Source: Okibacterium sp. HSC-33S16 (lineage in GTDB: Bacteria > Actinomycetota > Actinomycetes > Actinomycetales > Microbacteriaceae). From it: 64,000 nucleotides of DNA. Position 1 is the stretch's first letter; the number at the start of each line of letters is the position of its first letter. The notes under the pieces are model-generated. The model was not told where the DNA came from and did not search any database. It saw nothing but the letters and a program-made list of their open reading frames with translations. The DNA is taken from the NCBI RefSeq assembly GCF_024171565.1, contig NZ_JALJZZ010000003.1, positions 310,001 through 374,000 on the forward strand, read 5' to 3'. Positions 7,176 to 15,436 of the stretch are shown here, in pieces. The translations under genes and the position numbers were made by a program.

Positions 7176-8615
7176 ATGACGTTACCCCCGAGCTCCCGAC
7201 TGGCGAGGCTTGACGCGCTCCCGTTCACCCCGAAGCACAGGAAGCTCCTCGTCGGTTCCGGCCTGGGCTGGGCACTCGACGCCATGGACGTCGGGCTCAT
7301 CTCCTTCGTCCTGGCACAGCTCGCGGTGACCTGGCAGCTCGGCAGTGCCGAACTCAGCTGGATCGCGTCGGCGGGCTTCGTGGGCATGGCCGTCGGCGCG
7401 AGCCTGGGCGGGTTGCTGGCCGACCGGCTCGGCCGCCGCCAGGTCTTCGCCATCACCCTGCTGATCTTCGGCATCGCGACGGGAGCCGCCGCGCTGTCCT
7501 GGTCGCTCGGTGTGCTCATCGTCCTCCGGTTCGTTGTCGGGCTGGGGCTCGGTGCCGAACTTCCGGTCGCGTCGACCTACATGTCGGAGTTCGCACCGCC
7601 CCGCATCCGCGGTCGCATCATCGTTTTACTTGAGGCGTTCTGGGCCGTCGGCTGGACCATCGCCGCCCTGATCGGCTACTTCATCGTTCCGCTCAGCGAC
7701 AACGGCTGGCGCTGGGCGTTCGCCATCGGCGCGATTCCCGCCATTTACGCGGTGATCGTCCGGTTCGGCATGCCCGAGTCGGTCCGATTCCTGGAGTCCC
7801 GCGGTCGCACCGCCGAAGCCGAGGCAACGGTGCTGGCCTTCGAACAATCGGCAGGGCGAGCGGATGCCGTCACTCCCGTTCCCGAATCCGGTTCTGCCAG
7901 CGACGGCGTCGGTTCAGCAGACGACTCGCCTCTCGCCTCTGGCACAGCAGCCGAACCGACTGCTGCGGCCCTGCCCCCGCGACTGTCCGCGCGTCAACAG
8001 GTCGCTCTGCTCTGGGCCGGCCCGCACCGCCGACAGACCCTCGCCCTCTGGGTCGTCTGGTTCTGCGTCAACTTTTCCTACTACGGGGCGTTCGTTTGGC
8101 TCCCGTCGATCCTCGTGGCATCCGGGTTCTCGCTGGTGAAATCGTTCGAGTACACGCTCATCATCACGCTTGCGCAGTTGCCCGGGTACCTGGTCGCCGC
8201 ATACCTCGTCGAGAAGTGGGGAAGGAATAAGACCCTCGCGGTCTTCCTCACCGGATCGGCGCTGTCTGCCGTTGCGTTCGGTATGGCGGGGCTCGAGTGG
8301 CAGGTGCTCGCGGCGGGCATGCTGCTCTCGTTCTTCAACCTCGGTGCGTGGGGCGCGCTCTACGCGGTGACACCCGAGCTGTATCCGACCGAGCTCCGTG
8401 CAACCGGAGCCGGCTGGGCGGCGGGAGTCGGCCGAATCGCGTCCATCATCGCGCCGCTGCTTGTGCCCGTTCTCAGCGGTGTCGGCGGAAGCGTGCTGCT
8501 GTTTAGCGTGTTCGCGGTGTTCTTCCTCGTGGCCGCCGGCGCAGCGCTGGGGCTCGCGGACAAGCGCGGCAAGGCGCTCGACGAAATCACGCCGGCGGTC
8601 GTTGAGCGCGTCTGA
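7176..8615 (+). CDS. MFS transporter
   Basis: A 479-residue transporter of the major facilitator superfamily with 12 predicted membrane helices. Motif A, GGLLADRLGRRQVF, is in the loop after helix 2, and LGAELPVASTYMSEF after helix 4 resembles the aromatic-acid/niacin and sugar-acid exporter branches. The hydrophilic loop between the two halves (about residues 210-285) is long and Ser/Ala/Asp/Pro rich. The substrate is unknown. ATG 7176 is chosen; the reading can extend upstream to 7017, but only by overlapping the preceding gene. Its stop codon directly abuts the stop of the convergent emfourin-like gene. Confidence 0.88.
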   Translation: MTLPPSSRLARLDALPFTPKHRKLLVGSGLGWALDAMDVGLISFVLAQLAVTWQLGSAELSWIASAGFVGMAVGASLGGLLADRLGRRQVFAITLLIFGIATGAAALSWSLGVLIVLRFVVGLGLGAELPVASTYMSEFAPPRIRGRIIVLLEAFWAVGWTIAALIGYFIVPLSDNGWRWAFAIGAIPAIYAVIVRFGMPESVRFLESRGRTAEAEATVLAFEQSAGRADAVTPVPESGSASDGVGSADDSPLASGTAAEPTAAALPPRLSARQQVALLWAGPHRRQTLALWVVWFCVNFSYYGAFVWLPSILVASGFSLVKSFEYTLIITLAQLPGYLVAAYLVEKWGRNKTLAVFLTGSALSAVAFGMAGLEWQVLAAGMLLSFFNLGAWGALYAVTPELYPTELRATGAGWAAGVGRIASIIAPLLVPVLSGVGGSVLLFSVFAVFFLVAAGAALGLADKRGKALDEITPAVVERV

Positions 8616-8957
8616 TCAGAAAGTCGAGCTGGTTCCGCGGTCACGGCGAGAGGGCGTCGCTCGCTCGGGTGAGGGGTCGAGCGAGCGGACCCGGTCAACG
8701 AGTTCACGCCAGCCTCCGGTGAGCGACTGCTCGCCGATCACGGCTTCCCTCGGCTCAGGACGGGCGGCAGGAACCGGCTCGCACCGAATGCGGTAGGTGT
8801 AGCGGTCGGGTTGTGGCGCCTGCCGACGCTCGGCGTCCCAGGGCAGGTCGCGCAGCAGCGAGAGCCACGCGTCCTCGTCTGGCTGCTCGTCAACGCGCAC
8901 TTCCCAGCGCGTCGACAACCCAGCGAAACCGCCGCTTCGGGTCACGGTCACCTTCAT
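8616..8957 (-). CDS. Emfourin-like inhibitor of M4 metallopeptidase
   Basis: A 113-residue cytosolic protein whose N terminus, MKVTVTRSGGFAGL, followed by a WEVRVDEQPDEDAW segment and the RYTYRIRCEP strand, matches the emfourin (protealysin inhibitor) family as I recall it. Emfourin from Serratia binds and blocks protealysin, an M4 protease, and its gene sits beside the protease gene. The same arrangement occurs here: this gene begins 10 bases after the stop of an M4 protease gene and is read in the same direction, so the two form an operon. The last 25 residues are basic and Ser/Arg rich, without recognised homology. The family call rests on the N-terminal motif plus context. Confidence 0.78.
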   Translation of the reverse strand: MKVTVTRSGGFAGLSTRWEVRVDEQPDEDAWLSLLRDLPWDAERRQAPQPDRYTYRIRCEPVPAARPEPREAVIGEQSLTGGWRELVDRVRSLDPSPERATPSRRDRGTSSTF

Positions 8958-8967
8958 GCCCGGAATG

Positions 8968-10062
8968 CTACTCCGCTGGCGACGTTACGCCTACCTCCCG
9001 CCACGCTGAGCGCACGGCGTCGGCCTCGCTCGAGTCGTCGCCGAAGAGCCGTGCGGCCACCGTGGCCGTGGCCTCAGCGAACTGGGCGAAGTCGGTGTTC
9101 GCCTTGATCTCGGTGGTGAGCGTCTCGTACCAGATGCGCCCCGCTGATTCCCACGCGTTGCCGCCGATGGCGGTGGCGGTCAGGTAGAACGCGCGGTTCG
9201 GAATGCCCGAGTTGAGGTGTACTCCGCCGTTATCGTCGTCCGTCTCGATATAGCCGCTCATGTCTGCCGGCTGCGGATCTTTGCCGAGCACGTCATCGTC
9301 GTACGCGGTGCCCGGTGCCTTCATCGAGCGCAGGGCCTGCCCCTCGACCTCAGCGGAGAAGATGCCCTCACCGATGAGCCAGCTGGCTTCGTCGGCGCTG
9401 TGGCCCCTTGAGTGCTGCTCCACAAGGGCCCCGAAGACGTCGGACACCGATTCGTTGAGGGCGCCTGACTGGCCCGAGTACACGAGATTCGCTGTGTACT
9501 GGGTGACGCCGTGGGCAAGTTCGTGACCGATCACGCTGAGCGAGTTCGTGAACCCCACAAACACCTGTCCGTCTCCGTCGCCGAACACCATTTGGGTGCC
9601 GTCCCAAAACGCGTTGTCGTAGGCCTCGCCATAGTGCACGGTCGCGGCAAGGGGCATGCCGTTGTCGTCGATGGAATCGCGGGTGAATGCTTCCCAGAAC
9701 AGTGAGTAGGTGTCGCCGAGCCCGTCGTAGGCTTCGTTCACGCTGTCGTCGGCCGTGGGTGATTCCCCCTCTGAGCGCACGAGGCGACCCGGCAGGTTTT
9801 CTGAGCCACCGGCATCCGATATGAATCGTGACGGCTCACCGGCAACAGCCTCCCGCCGGGGCGCTTCGGGTGTGGAACGCATGCTCTTCTGGCCGGGCGC
9901 AGGCTCGCCACGGCGCACAGTGGCGTACGGCGGCGCGGAAGCCAGCGCGCGCTGGGCGGCGTGCGAGGCGTGCTCAAGCCGAGGATCGTCGAGCTTGGCG
10001 ATGTGGTCGAGAAGATACGGAGGCACGATGAAGCAGCGTGCGATGTTCGTGTGCGTGCTCAT
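8968..10062 (-). CDS. Protealysin-like M4 family metallopeptidase
   Basis: A 364-residue zinc endopeptidase of the thermolysin family. Zinc ligands are H180 and H184 in HELAHG and E204 in ALNESVSDVFG; the catalytic acid is E181 and the later catalytic His is probably H282 in GGVHLNSGIPN. The N terminus has no signal peptide and carries the short protealysin-type propeptide motif FIVPPYLLDHIA (residues 11-22) instead of the long thermolysin propeptide. An action inside the cell, or non-classical export, is therefore expected. Followed by the emfourin-like gene. The start at 10062 has a CACAAT hexamer ending 6 bases before it on the minus strand. Confidence 0.93.
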   Translation of the reverse strand: MSTHTNIARCFIVPPYLLDHIAKLDDPRLEHASHAAQRALASAPPYATVRRGEPAPGQKSMRSTPEAPRREAVAGEPSRFISDAGGSENLPGRLVRSEGESPTADDSVNEAYDGLGDTYSLFWEAFTRDSIDDNGMPLAATVHYGEAYDNAFWDGTQMVFGDGDGQVFVGFTNSLSVIGHELAHGVTQYTANLVYSGQSGALNESVSDVFGALVEQHSRGHSADEASWLIGEGIFSAEVEGQALRSMKAPGTAYDDDVLGKDPQPADMSGYIETDDDNGGVHLNSGIPNRAFYLTATAIGGNAWESAGRIWYETLTTEIKANTDFAQFAEATATVAARLFGDDSSEADAVRSAWREVGVTSPAE

Positions 10063-10068
10063 GGCGAA

Positions 10069-10074
10069 ATTGTG
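10069..10074 (-). promoter_or_regulatory. -10 element of the M4 protease gene (leaderless)
   Basis: CACAAT on the minus strand, separated from the ATG by 6 bases; the same hexamer and spacing occur before the VanZ gene at 18837. Confidence 0.45.
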
Positions 10075-10165
10075 ACACCGCCCGCCGACATCTGACCACC
10101 CTTGACAGGACTTTCGGCAGCGAGATGGGGGAGGGAGGCAACGAAGAGGCGGGATTTATGTCTTC

Positions 10166-10171
10166 TAGACT
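10166..10171 (+). promoter_or_regulatory. -10 element of the LLM oxidoreductase gene (leaderless)
   Basis: TAGACT ends 6 bases before ATG 10178, and no Shine-Dalgarno sequence is present. Confidence 0.5.
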
Positions 10172-10177
10172 GCCGTC

Positions 10178-11068
10178 ATGCGTTGTGGAATCATCATCCT
10201 TCCCCAGGACCCGTGGACCGAAGCCCAGCGCAAATGGCGGGGGGCTGAGGAGCTGGGTTTCGACTCAGCCTGGACCTATGACCACCTCTCCTGGCGAAGC
10301 CTGGCCGACGAACCGTGGCAGGCGACAGTGCCAACGCTCACCGCGGCGTCCGTCGTGACGACACACATCCGTTTGGGAACGATTGTGGCATCGCCGAACT
10401 TTCGTCATCCCGTGCCGTTTGCGAAGGACATCGCGACACTCGACGAGATCTCGGGTGGCCGGTTCGTGCTCGGCGTTGGGGCTGGCGGCACGGGGTTCGA
10501 CGCGTTCGTGTTGGGCGAGCGAGAACTGTCGCCGATGCAACGGCACGAGCGGTTCGCGGAGTTCGTGTCTGACCTCGACCTGCTGTTGCGGTTCGAGTTG
10601 CCCGGTAGCGCGGGGGTGAGCTTTTCGGGGGAGTGGTACACCGCGGTGAACGCCCGCATGGTCGGTGTGCCAGCACAGCAGCCGCGGCTGCCGTTTGTGG
10701 TCGCGGCGAACGGGCCGAAGGGAATGCGGGTCGCGGCGGAGTACGGCGCCGGCTGGGTGACGACCGGCGCAGACGGAGCCGTTGGCGAGGACTGGTGGGC
10801 ATCGATCGCGACGCTCGGTGCCCGGTTTGAGGATGCGGCGGACTCGGTCGGGACGGATCCGCTGAACGTGGAGCGGTACCTGATGATCGACTCGGGCGGG
10901 GTTTATGCCCTTGACAGTGTTGCCCGGTTTGAGGACAGCGTCGGGCGAGCCGCAGAACTCGGATTCACCGAAGTGTTGACGCACTGGCCGCGCGCAGACG
11001 GCATCTACGCGGGAAGCGAGGCGGTGCTGGAAGCCGCGGCCGAGCTGTTGCCTAAGCTGAGGGAATGA
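10178..11068 (+). CDS. LLM-class oxidoreductase, possibly F420-dependent
   Basis: A 296-residue luciferase-like TIM-barrel oxidoreductase. Recognisable parts are AEELGFDSAWTYDHLSW, TIVASPNFRHPVPFAKDIATLDEIS, GGRFVLGVGAGGTGFD and ANGPKGMRVAAEYGAGWVT. Actinobacterial members of this shape often use coenzyme F420, but no F420-specific residue pattern is decisive here. It overlaps the next gene by 4 bases (ATGA), so translation of the two is coupled. The start has a TAGACT hexamer 6 bases upstream. Confidence 0.85.
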   Translation: MRCGIIILPQDPWTEAQRKWRGAEELGFDSAWTYDHLSWRSLADEPWQATVPTLTAASVVTTHIRLGTIVASPNFRHPVPFAKDIATLDEISGGRFVLGVGAGGTGFDAFVLGERELSPMQRHERFAEFVSDLDLLLRFELPGSAGVSFSGEWYTAVNARMVGVPAQQPRLPFVVAANGPKGMRVAAEYGAGWVTTGADGAVGEDWWASIATLGARFEDAADSVGTDPLNVERYLMIDSGGVYALDSVARFEDSVGRAAELGFTEVLTHWPRADGIYAGSEAVLEAAAELLPKLRE

Positions 11069-11523
11069 ACATTCTCGACGCACCTGAGTCCGACGGTCTG
11101 ACCGGGCTCGAGCAAATGCAGGCCATGATCGCGGCGGGCCAGCGGCCATCGATTTGTGAGACGCTCGGCTTTGATCTCGTCGAGGTGGGCCGTGGAATGG
11201 CGGCGTTCGAGGGGATCCCCGGCGACCACGTGCTGAATCCGATCGGTTCGGTGCACGGCGGCTACGCTGCCGCGCTGCTTGACTCGGCGTGCGGCACAGC
11301 GGTGCACACTCGCCTGTCGCCGACGCAGGGCTACACGACGCTCGAGTTGAAGACGTCGTACCACCGACCGATGACGGCCGAGACGGGACGGGTTCGCGCG
11401 GAGGCGAACCTCATCTCGTTCGGGCGTCGTGCTGCGTTTGCGTCTGCCGCTCTCACGGATGCCGATGGGCGTGTGATTGCGACCGCGACGTCAACGCTGC
11501 TGGTGTTCGAGCGCTCGGCTTAG
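11065..11523 (+). CDS. PaaI-family hotdog-fold thioesterase
   Basis: A 152-residue single hotdog domain of the PaaI group. The core is NPIGSVHGGYAAALLDSACG (about 57-76), with HGG and the Asp of the hotdog helix, followed by YTTLELKTSYHRPM. These proteins hydrolyse acyl-CoA or aryl-CoA thioesters; the substrate here is unknown. Translationally coupled to the upstream oxidoreductase. Its TAG stop overlaps the stop of the convergent DUF5302 gene (11520-11523). Confidence 0.9.
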   Translation: MNILDAPESDGLTGLEQMQAMIAAGQRPSICETLGFDLVEVGRGMAAFEGIPGDHVLNPIGSVHGGYAAALLDSACGTAVHTRLSPTQGYTTLELKTSYHRPMTAETGRVRAEANLISFGRRAAFASAALTDADGRVIATATSTLLVFERSA

Positions 11524-11723
11524 CCGCTCTTCCGCCGGAACTCGCGCTGGTGTGAAGCGGGTCCTTGCGCGGCGTGGATGGACGAATCGCCGTTGAGGTG
11601 GGCGGTGCCCTTGCCCTGCGACTTGGCGTTCTTCCGCTCGAGCGCCTCGCGGAACTTGCGCTTCGTTTCCTCGGCCCGGTCGGCGGGGCCGTCCGGGTGT
11701 GCTGTTGGTTCGTTCGTGCTCAT
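11520..11723 (-). CDS. DUF5302 family small protein
   Basis: A 67-residue hydrophilic protein with the DUF5302 pattern ETKRKFREALERKNAKSQGK and a C terminus of HAAQGPASHQREFRRKSG. The family is restricted to actinobacteria and has no known function; high charge and low complexity suggest a flexible protein. The start at 11723 has GAGGA about 7 bases upstream on this strand. Its stop codon overlaps that of the thioesterase gene. Confidence 0.85.
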   Translation of the reverse strand: MSTNEPTAHPDGPADRAEETKRKFREALERKNAKSQGKGTAHLNGDSSIHAAQGPASHQREFRRKSG

Positions 11724-11793
11724 GGGACGTCCTCACGCTGGGTCTTGACGGTTCCAGTTTAGGCAGCCGATGGCATCCGTTCGACGATGCTTT

Positions 11794-12222
11794 TTACTCT
11801 CCCAGGAGAACAGCGCCGGTTTCGTCGACGCTCCACGCCGGATTATGCGCGATCTCCCACACGATGCCATTGGGATCAGCGACGTGGCCGTGATACCCGC
11901 CAAACGCCGCAAACTGAGGCTTGGTGACGAGGGTAGCCCCGGCAGCAAGCAGCCGTTCGATCGTCTCGTCGACGAGGGTTGCGCTGTCGACGTTGTGCGA
12001 CAGGGTGAAACCAGAGGGCTGAGCGGTGCCTGGGGCGAGCAGGTCGTTGGTGAAAGTGCGCGCGTCATAGAGTCCGAGGGTGAGACCTGGGCCGATTTGG
12101 AAGAAGAGGATCTCGTCCGGCACGTCGACGAGGGGTTCCCAGCCGAGGCCTTCCTGGTAGAAGTGCCGAGCCGCATCGAGGTCGGCTGTTGCGACGGTGA
12201 TGAAGTGAACGCGAGAATCCAT
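11794..12222 (-). CDS. VOC family (glyoxalase-like) protein
   Basis: A 142-residue vicinal-oxygen-chelate fold protein. The N-terminal module begins VHFITVATADLDAARHFYQEGLG and the C-terminal module has GYHGHVADPNGIVWEIAHNP. VOC proteins bind a metal and act as glyoxalases, dioxygenases or antibiotic-binding proteins; the pattern DPNGIVWEI is common to uncharacterised members. No ribosome binding site is obvious before 12222, while CAAACT lies 6 bases upstream on this strand, so it may be leaderless. Confidence 0.85.
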   Translation of the reverse strand: MDSRVHFITVATADLDAARHFYQEGLGWEPLVDVPDEILFFQIGPGLTLGLYDARTFTNDLLAPGTAQPSGFTLSHNVDSATLVDETIERLLAAGATLVTKPQFAAFGGYHGHVADPNGIVWEIAHNPAWSVDETGAVLLGE

Positions 12223-12313
12223 GGAGCCAGTTTGTCACTCGGAGAACGGGTGCGGAAGAACCGGCGATCGTGGGAAACCTCTGTTCGTGCGGGCGGAGTT
12301 CCGGGTGGGCGAG

Positions 12314-12329
12314 TCGAAGATAGCTTCGA
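12314..12329. promoter_or_regulatory. SOS-box-like palindrome upstream of the HNH gene
   Basis: TCGAAGATAGCTTCGA is a perfect 6-4-6 palindrome, 65 bases before the HNH start. It differs from the actinobacterial LexA box TCGAAC-N4-GTTCGA only at the innermost base of each half-site. LexA binding is therefore possible but uncertain. Confidence 0.4.
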
Positions 12330-12394
12330 TTGTATGCGAGCATTGCAATGCCGTGAATCGAAGTAATGTCGGTGGCAGGGTATGTACTTGAGCC

Positions 12395-14185
12395 ATGAAG
12401 GATGACGATGATGTACCTGACCTCCAACCTCCCGACTGGCGACCAGCGCATGAGTTGATCCCTGGTGGAGTACCGCCCTATTGGTTGAGGCCCGATGAGC
12501 TCCCGACTGATGATGCGCTGCATGGTGAGCCGTTTCCCGACGTGTCGCTCGAAGACGACCCGTTCTGCGGCGACGTCTATGTGATCGACACGCGTCCGCA
12601 GGACACCGAGTTCATCGAGATGAGCGACGAAGAAATCTTGCGGGGTGGGCCGCCCGATTCGGAACCGGACGACGAGTCGCCCGACCCGGAGGTCTCGTCG
12701 CAAGGCGCACTCAACGCGGATGCACTTTCTGCTTTGGTCGACGGCATTGTCACCGTCAACGAGCTGATTGCACGGGCGCACGCGACTCGGGCGCTGCTGA
12801 TCGATCAGGCTCGAGCCTGGAGCGAGGTCACGGCGCGGTCGGTCGTGGTGCTCGGACCCCCACACACCGATGCCGAGGTGCAAGATCTTGCACGGCGGTC
12901 TTTCACCTGGGAGCTGGCCAGTGCGCTGCGCATCCCGGAGAGCACGGCATCCTCACTCATTGCCGACAGCGAAACGCTCGCGCAGCAGCTGCCTGCGACG
13001 ATGGATGCGCTCGCCGCCGGAGAGATTTCGTATCGACACGCTCAGGCGATGGTTGACCAGGTAACAACGCTGCCGGTCGACGCCCGAGCGGATTTCGAGC
13101 ACAAGGTTCTGCCGGCAGCGAAGTCACTGACGGCTGCGAAGTTCAGTGCCAGGGCCCGGAAGCTTCGGGAGCGCACTCATCCCGAATCGATCACGAGTCG
13201 CAAGCGATCGGCGTTTGAGAAGCGTCGGATGGAGTTCCAAGCCGATCTCGACGGCATGGCGTGGATCAACCTCTATCAGCCGGCCGCAACAGCGATGGCC
13301 ATCTACAACTCGGTGAGAGCGGAAGCGATGACGCTCCAGCGTGACGATGAGCCTCGAACCCTCACGCAGCTCAGCCTCGACGTGGCGGTGGATCACCTGT
13401 TGGAGAGCGTGCAGCACAAGCTGCCACGTGGTGCCGCTCCTCGACTCGAGTGCGGTTGCCCCGCGCCACAGGACGAAACCGGCTCCGTTTCTGGTTCAGC
13501 TGCATGTGCCGAGTGTGAGCGGTCGGACTCTGTGGGCACAGAACTCGCCACGAGCGTCGACGATGTGGTGGAGGTTGGCGCCAGCGGCCCGACGGCGGCC
13601 GCGCACGGCTCACGCGACCGTTCGGACCAGCGACGCAATGGGCCGCTTCGAGGCATTCGCCCAACCGTTATTGTCACCGTCCCCGTCTTGACGCTGATGG
13701 GAGTGAGCGAAGAGCCTGCGGAGCTTGAGGGATACGGGCCCATCGATCCAGAGACCGCGCGACAACTTGCCGGTGAGGCGACGTCGTTCATGCGGCTGCT
13801 GGTGCATCCCGAAACGGGAGTGCCGCTGTCGCTTGGTCGGGACAAGTACAAAATCCCGAAGGATCTCCGGCTCGCACTCGAGCTCAGGGACGGCACATGC
13901 CGCGGCTACGGCTGCAACCGGGCCGCCTCGGAATGCGACATCGACCACACGGTCGACTGGCAATTCTCCGGCAGGTCCGACTACGCCAATCTCGCCAGTC
14001 TGTGTCCGCCACACCACCGGCTCAAGCACCAGACGGCATGGTCGGTGAAGCAGACTGGAAATGGGTTCCTCGAGTGGACATCGCCCTTGAAACGCAAGTA
14101 CGTCACCGCTCCGGACGCTGTTCTGCCGGTATGGCCCCCGCAACTAGCCGGTGAGCCGAACGGATCCGGCGCCGCTCCGTTCTAG
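12395..14185 (+). CDS. DUF222 / HNH endonuclease (13E12-repeat family)
   Basis: A 596-residue protein. An acidic N terminus (about 1-100) is followed by the helical DUF222 domain (about 110-330), a low-complexity linker, and a C-terminal HNH nuclease domain at about 490-560: CRGYGC beginning at C502, CDIDH ending at H518, and CPPHHRLKH. The four Cys residues probably bind a structural zinc. This family, called 13E12 in mycobacteria, is multicopy in actinobacteria; some M. tuberculosis members belong to the LexA regulon. The cellular role is not established. ATG 12395 has no ribosome site; TATGTA (12381-12386) ends 8 bases upstream. Confidence 0.9.
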   Translation: MKDDDDVPDLQPPDWRPAHELIPGGVPPYWLRPDELPTDDALHGEPFPDVSLEDDPFCGDVYVIDTRPQDTEFIEMSDEEILRGGPPDSEPDDESPDPEVSSQGALNADALSALVDGIVTVNELIARAHATRALLIDQARAWSEVTARSVVVLGPPHTDAEVQDLARRSFTWELASALRIPESTASSLIADSETLAQQLPATMDALAAGEISYRHAQAMVDQVTTLPVDARADFEHKVLPAAKSLTAAKFSARARKLRERTHPESITSRKRSAFEKRRMEFQADLDGMAWINLYQPAATAMAIYNSVRAEAMTLQRDDEPRTLTQLSLDVAVDHLLESVQHKLPRGAAPRLECGCPAPQDETGSVSGSAACAECERSDSVGTELATSVDDVVEVGASGPTAAAHGSRDRSDQRRNGPLRGIRPTVIVTVPVLTLMGVSEEPAELEGYGPIDPETARQLAGEATSFMRLLVHPETGVPLSLGRDKYKIPKDLRLALELRDGTCRGYGCNRAASECDIDHTVDWQFSGRSDYANLASLCPPHHRLKHQTAWSVKQTGNGFLEWTSPLKRKYVTAPDAVLPVWPPQLAGEPNGSGAAPF

Positions 14186-14212
14186 GGTGATTCGTTTCGA
14201 GGGTGTGTGCGC

Positions 14213-14869
14213 TCACGGCCACAGGAGACCGTGCTCCCAGGAGTGACCATGGTGTCGATACTTGAGGCGAATGTGCCCACGGTCGCGTGAGGCCTGCCAG
14301 AATTCCACCTCATCGGCGGCAACCGACCAGGTGTTCCAGGTGCGGGTGACGAGCGAAGGGTCCTCGGCGACACGCGCCGCCGCCACCGCGTATGCCTCGT
14401 CGTACATCTCCAGCGATTCGAGTGGTTCGCTTTGATGCCCGACAAACGCCGACACCCTTGAACCTTCAGATCGTGCCAGAAAGTCTGCTTCGCCCTCGGT
14501 GCGCGGCCGCTTCCGCACCGCGCCCGTCACGCGAACCTGCCTGCCCATCTGAGGCCAGAAGAAGGTGAGCGCGGCAAAGGGGTTTGCACCGAGATCTCGG
14601 GCTTTCGCCCCATCGTCGCGTGATGCAAAGACCCAGCCCCGGTCATCGATGTCCTTGAGCACCAGCATTCGCGCCGTCACTTTCCCGTCCGGCTCACTGG
14701 TCGACAGAGTCATCGCGTGCGGTGCGAGTACCGAGGCGTCGATGGCCTCCGTGAGCCAGTCAACGAACAGAGCCACCGGATCATCGGGTGCCGCGTTCAC
14801 ATCGAAAGTCGGAAGCTCATCGGGAAATGAGGGGAGCGGTCGCAGGATATCCCTGAGAGACGAGGCCAT
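14213..14869 (-). CDS. pdxH: Pyridoxamine 5'-phosphate oxidase
   Basis: A 218-residue FMN-dependent oxidase that makes pyridoxal 5'-phosphate from pyridoxine or pyridoxamine phosphate. Family landmarks are MTLSTSEPDGKVTARMLVLKD, GWVFASRDDGAKARDL, NPFAALTFFWPQMGRQVRVTG and the C-terminal RDRGHIRLKYRHHG, with the tail ending in LWP. The reading frame extends upstream to 15025, but the start is placed at ATG 14869, which has GAAAGGGA about 5 bases before it and gives the family length. Divergent from rpsO. Confidence 0.93.
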   Translation of the reverse strand: MASSLRDILRPLPSFPDELPTFDVNAAPDDPVALFVDWLTEAIDASVLAPHAMTLSTSEPDGKVTARMLVLKDIDDRGWVFASRDDGAKARDLGANPFAALTFFWPQMGRQVRVTGAVRKRPRTEGEADFLARSEGSRVSAFVGHQSEPLESLEMYDEAYAVAAARVAEDPSLVTRTWNTWSVAADEVEFWQASRDRGHIRLKYRHHGHSWEHGLLWP

Positions 14870-14956
14870 GGCATCCCTTTCGACGGTGGCACGCTGGCCT
14901 TCACAGCCGTTCGTGCCGGGTGCGTTTACACTAGCGCCGATGGCGGGCGTGAAACC

Positions 14957-14965
14957 TGCTAAACT
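14957..14965 (+). promoter_or_regulatory. Extended -10 promoter of rpsO
   Basis: TGCTAAACT is a TG-N-TANNNT extended -10. Transcription would start near 14972 and give an untranslated leader of about 83 bases. Confidence 0.5.
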
Positions 14966-14974
14966 CTTGAGGTT

Positions 14975-15029
14975 GCCGTCAAACGGCCGCGGATAAAGAG
15001 AGCCCACACATTCTGTGACGGGCACCGCG
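14975..15029 (+). ncRNA. Candidate structured leader of rpsO
   Basis: Several helices can form between the promoter and the start codon. The hairpin GCCGT/ACGGC (14975-14979 with 14983-14987) is followed by a longer stem of CGCGG/CCGCG (14988-14992 with 15025-15029), GCCC/GGGC (15002-15005 with 15020-15023) and CACA/TGTG (15007-15010 with 15014-15017). In several bacteria S15 represses its own translation through a leader structure. Whether this one does is inference. Confidence 0.4.
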
Positions 15030-15054
15030 CAACGAGAGAAAAGGGGATCAACCT

Positions 15055-15324
15055 ATGGCACTTGAAGGCGAAGCCAAGAAGGCGATCATCGAAGAGTACG
15101 CAACCCACCCCGGTGACACCGGATCCCCCGAGGTCCAGGTCGCTGTGATGACTCAGCGGATCAAGGATCTCACTGAGCACCTCAAAGAGCACAAGCACGA
15201 CCACCACTCACGTCGTGGCCTGCTTCTGTTGGTTGGCCAGCGTCGCCGCCTGCTCGGTTACCTCGCTGATGTCGACATTAACCGTTACCGCTCGCTCATC
15301 GAGCGTCTCGGACTGCGTCGCTAA
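15055..15324 (+). CDS. rpsO: 30S ribosomal protein S15
   Basis: An 89-residue protein, the standard S15 length, which binds 16S rRNA early in assembly of the small subunit platform. Landmarks are [37 protein letters not shown] and the C terminus [17 protein letters not shown] lies 8 bases before ATG 15055. In most actinobacteria pnp follows directly; here about 11.5 kb of other genes lie between them. Confidence 0.98.
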   Translation: MALEGEAKKAIIEEYATHPGDTGSPEVQVAVMTQRIKDLTEHLKEHKHDHHSRRGLLLLVGQRRRLLGYLADVDINRYRSLIERLGLRR

Positions 15325-15390
15325 TCTCAGTCGAGAACCGCGTCGGCTCCTGATCTGATCAGGACGATGACAACGCGATCTTCTTAAACA

Positions 15391-15428
15391 ATGGGCCGTT
15401 CACCTTTCGGGTGAACGGCCCATTTTTT
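15391..15428 (+). terminator. Intrinsic terminator of rpsO
   Basis: A perfect 14-bp stem (15391-15404 with 15410-15423), 5-base loop and a run of six T (15423-15428). It lies just before the stop of the convergent glucosidase gene and may serve both. Confidence 0.95.
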
Positions 15429-15436
15429 GTGCTGGC

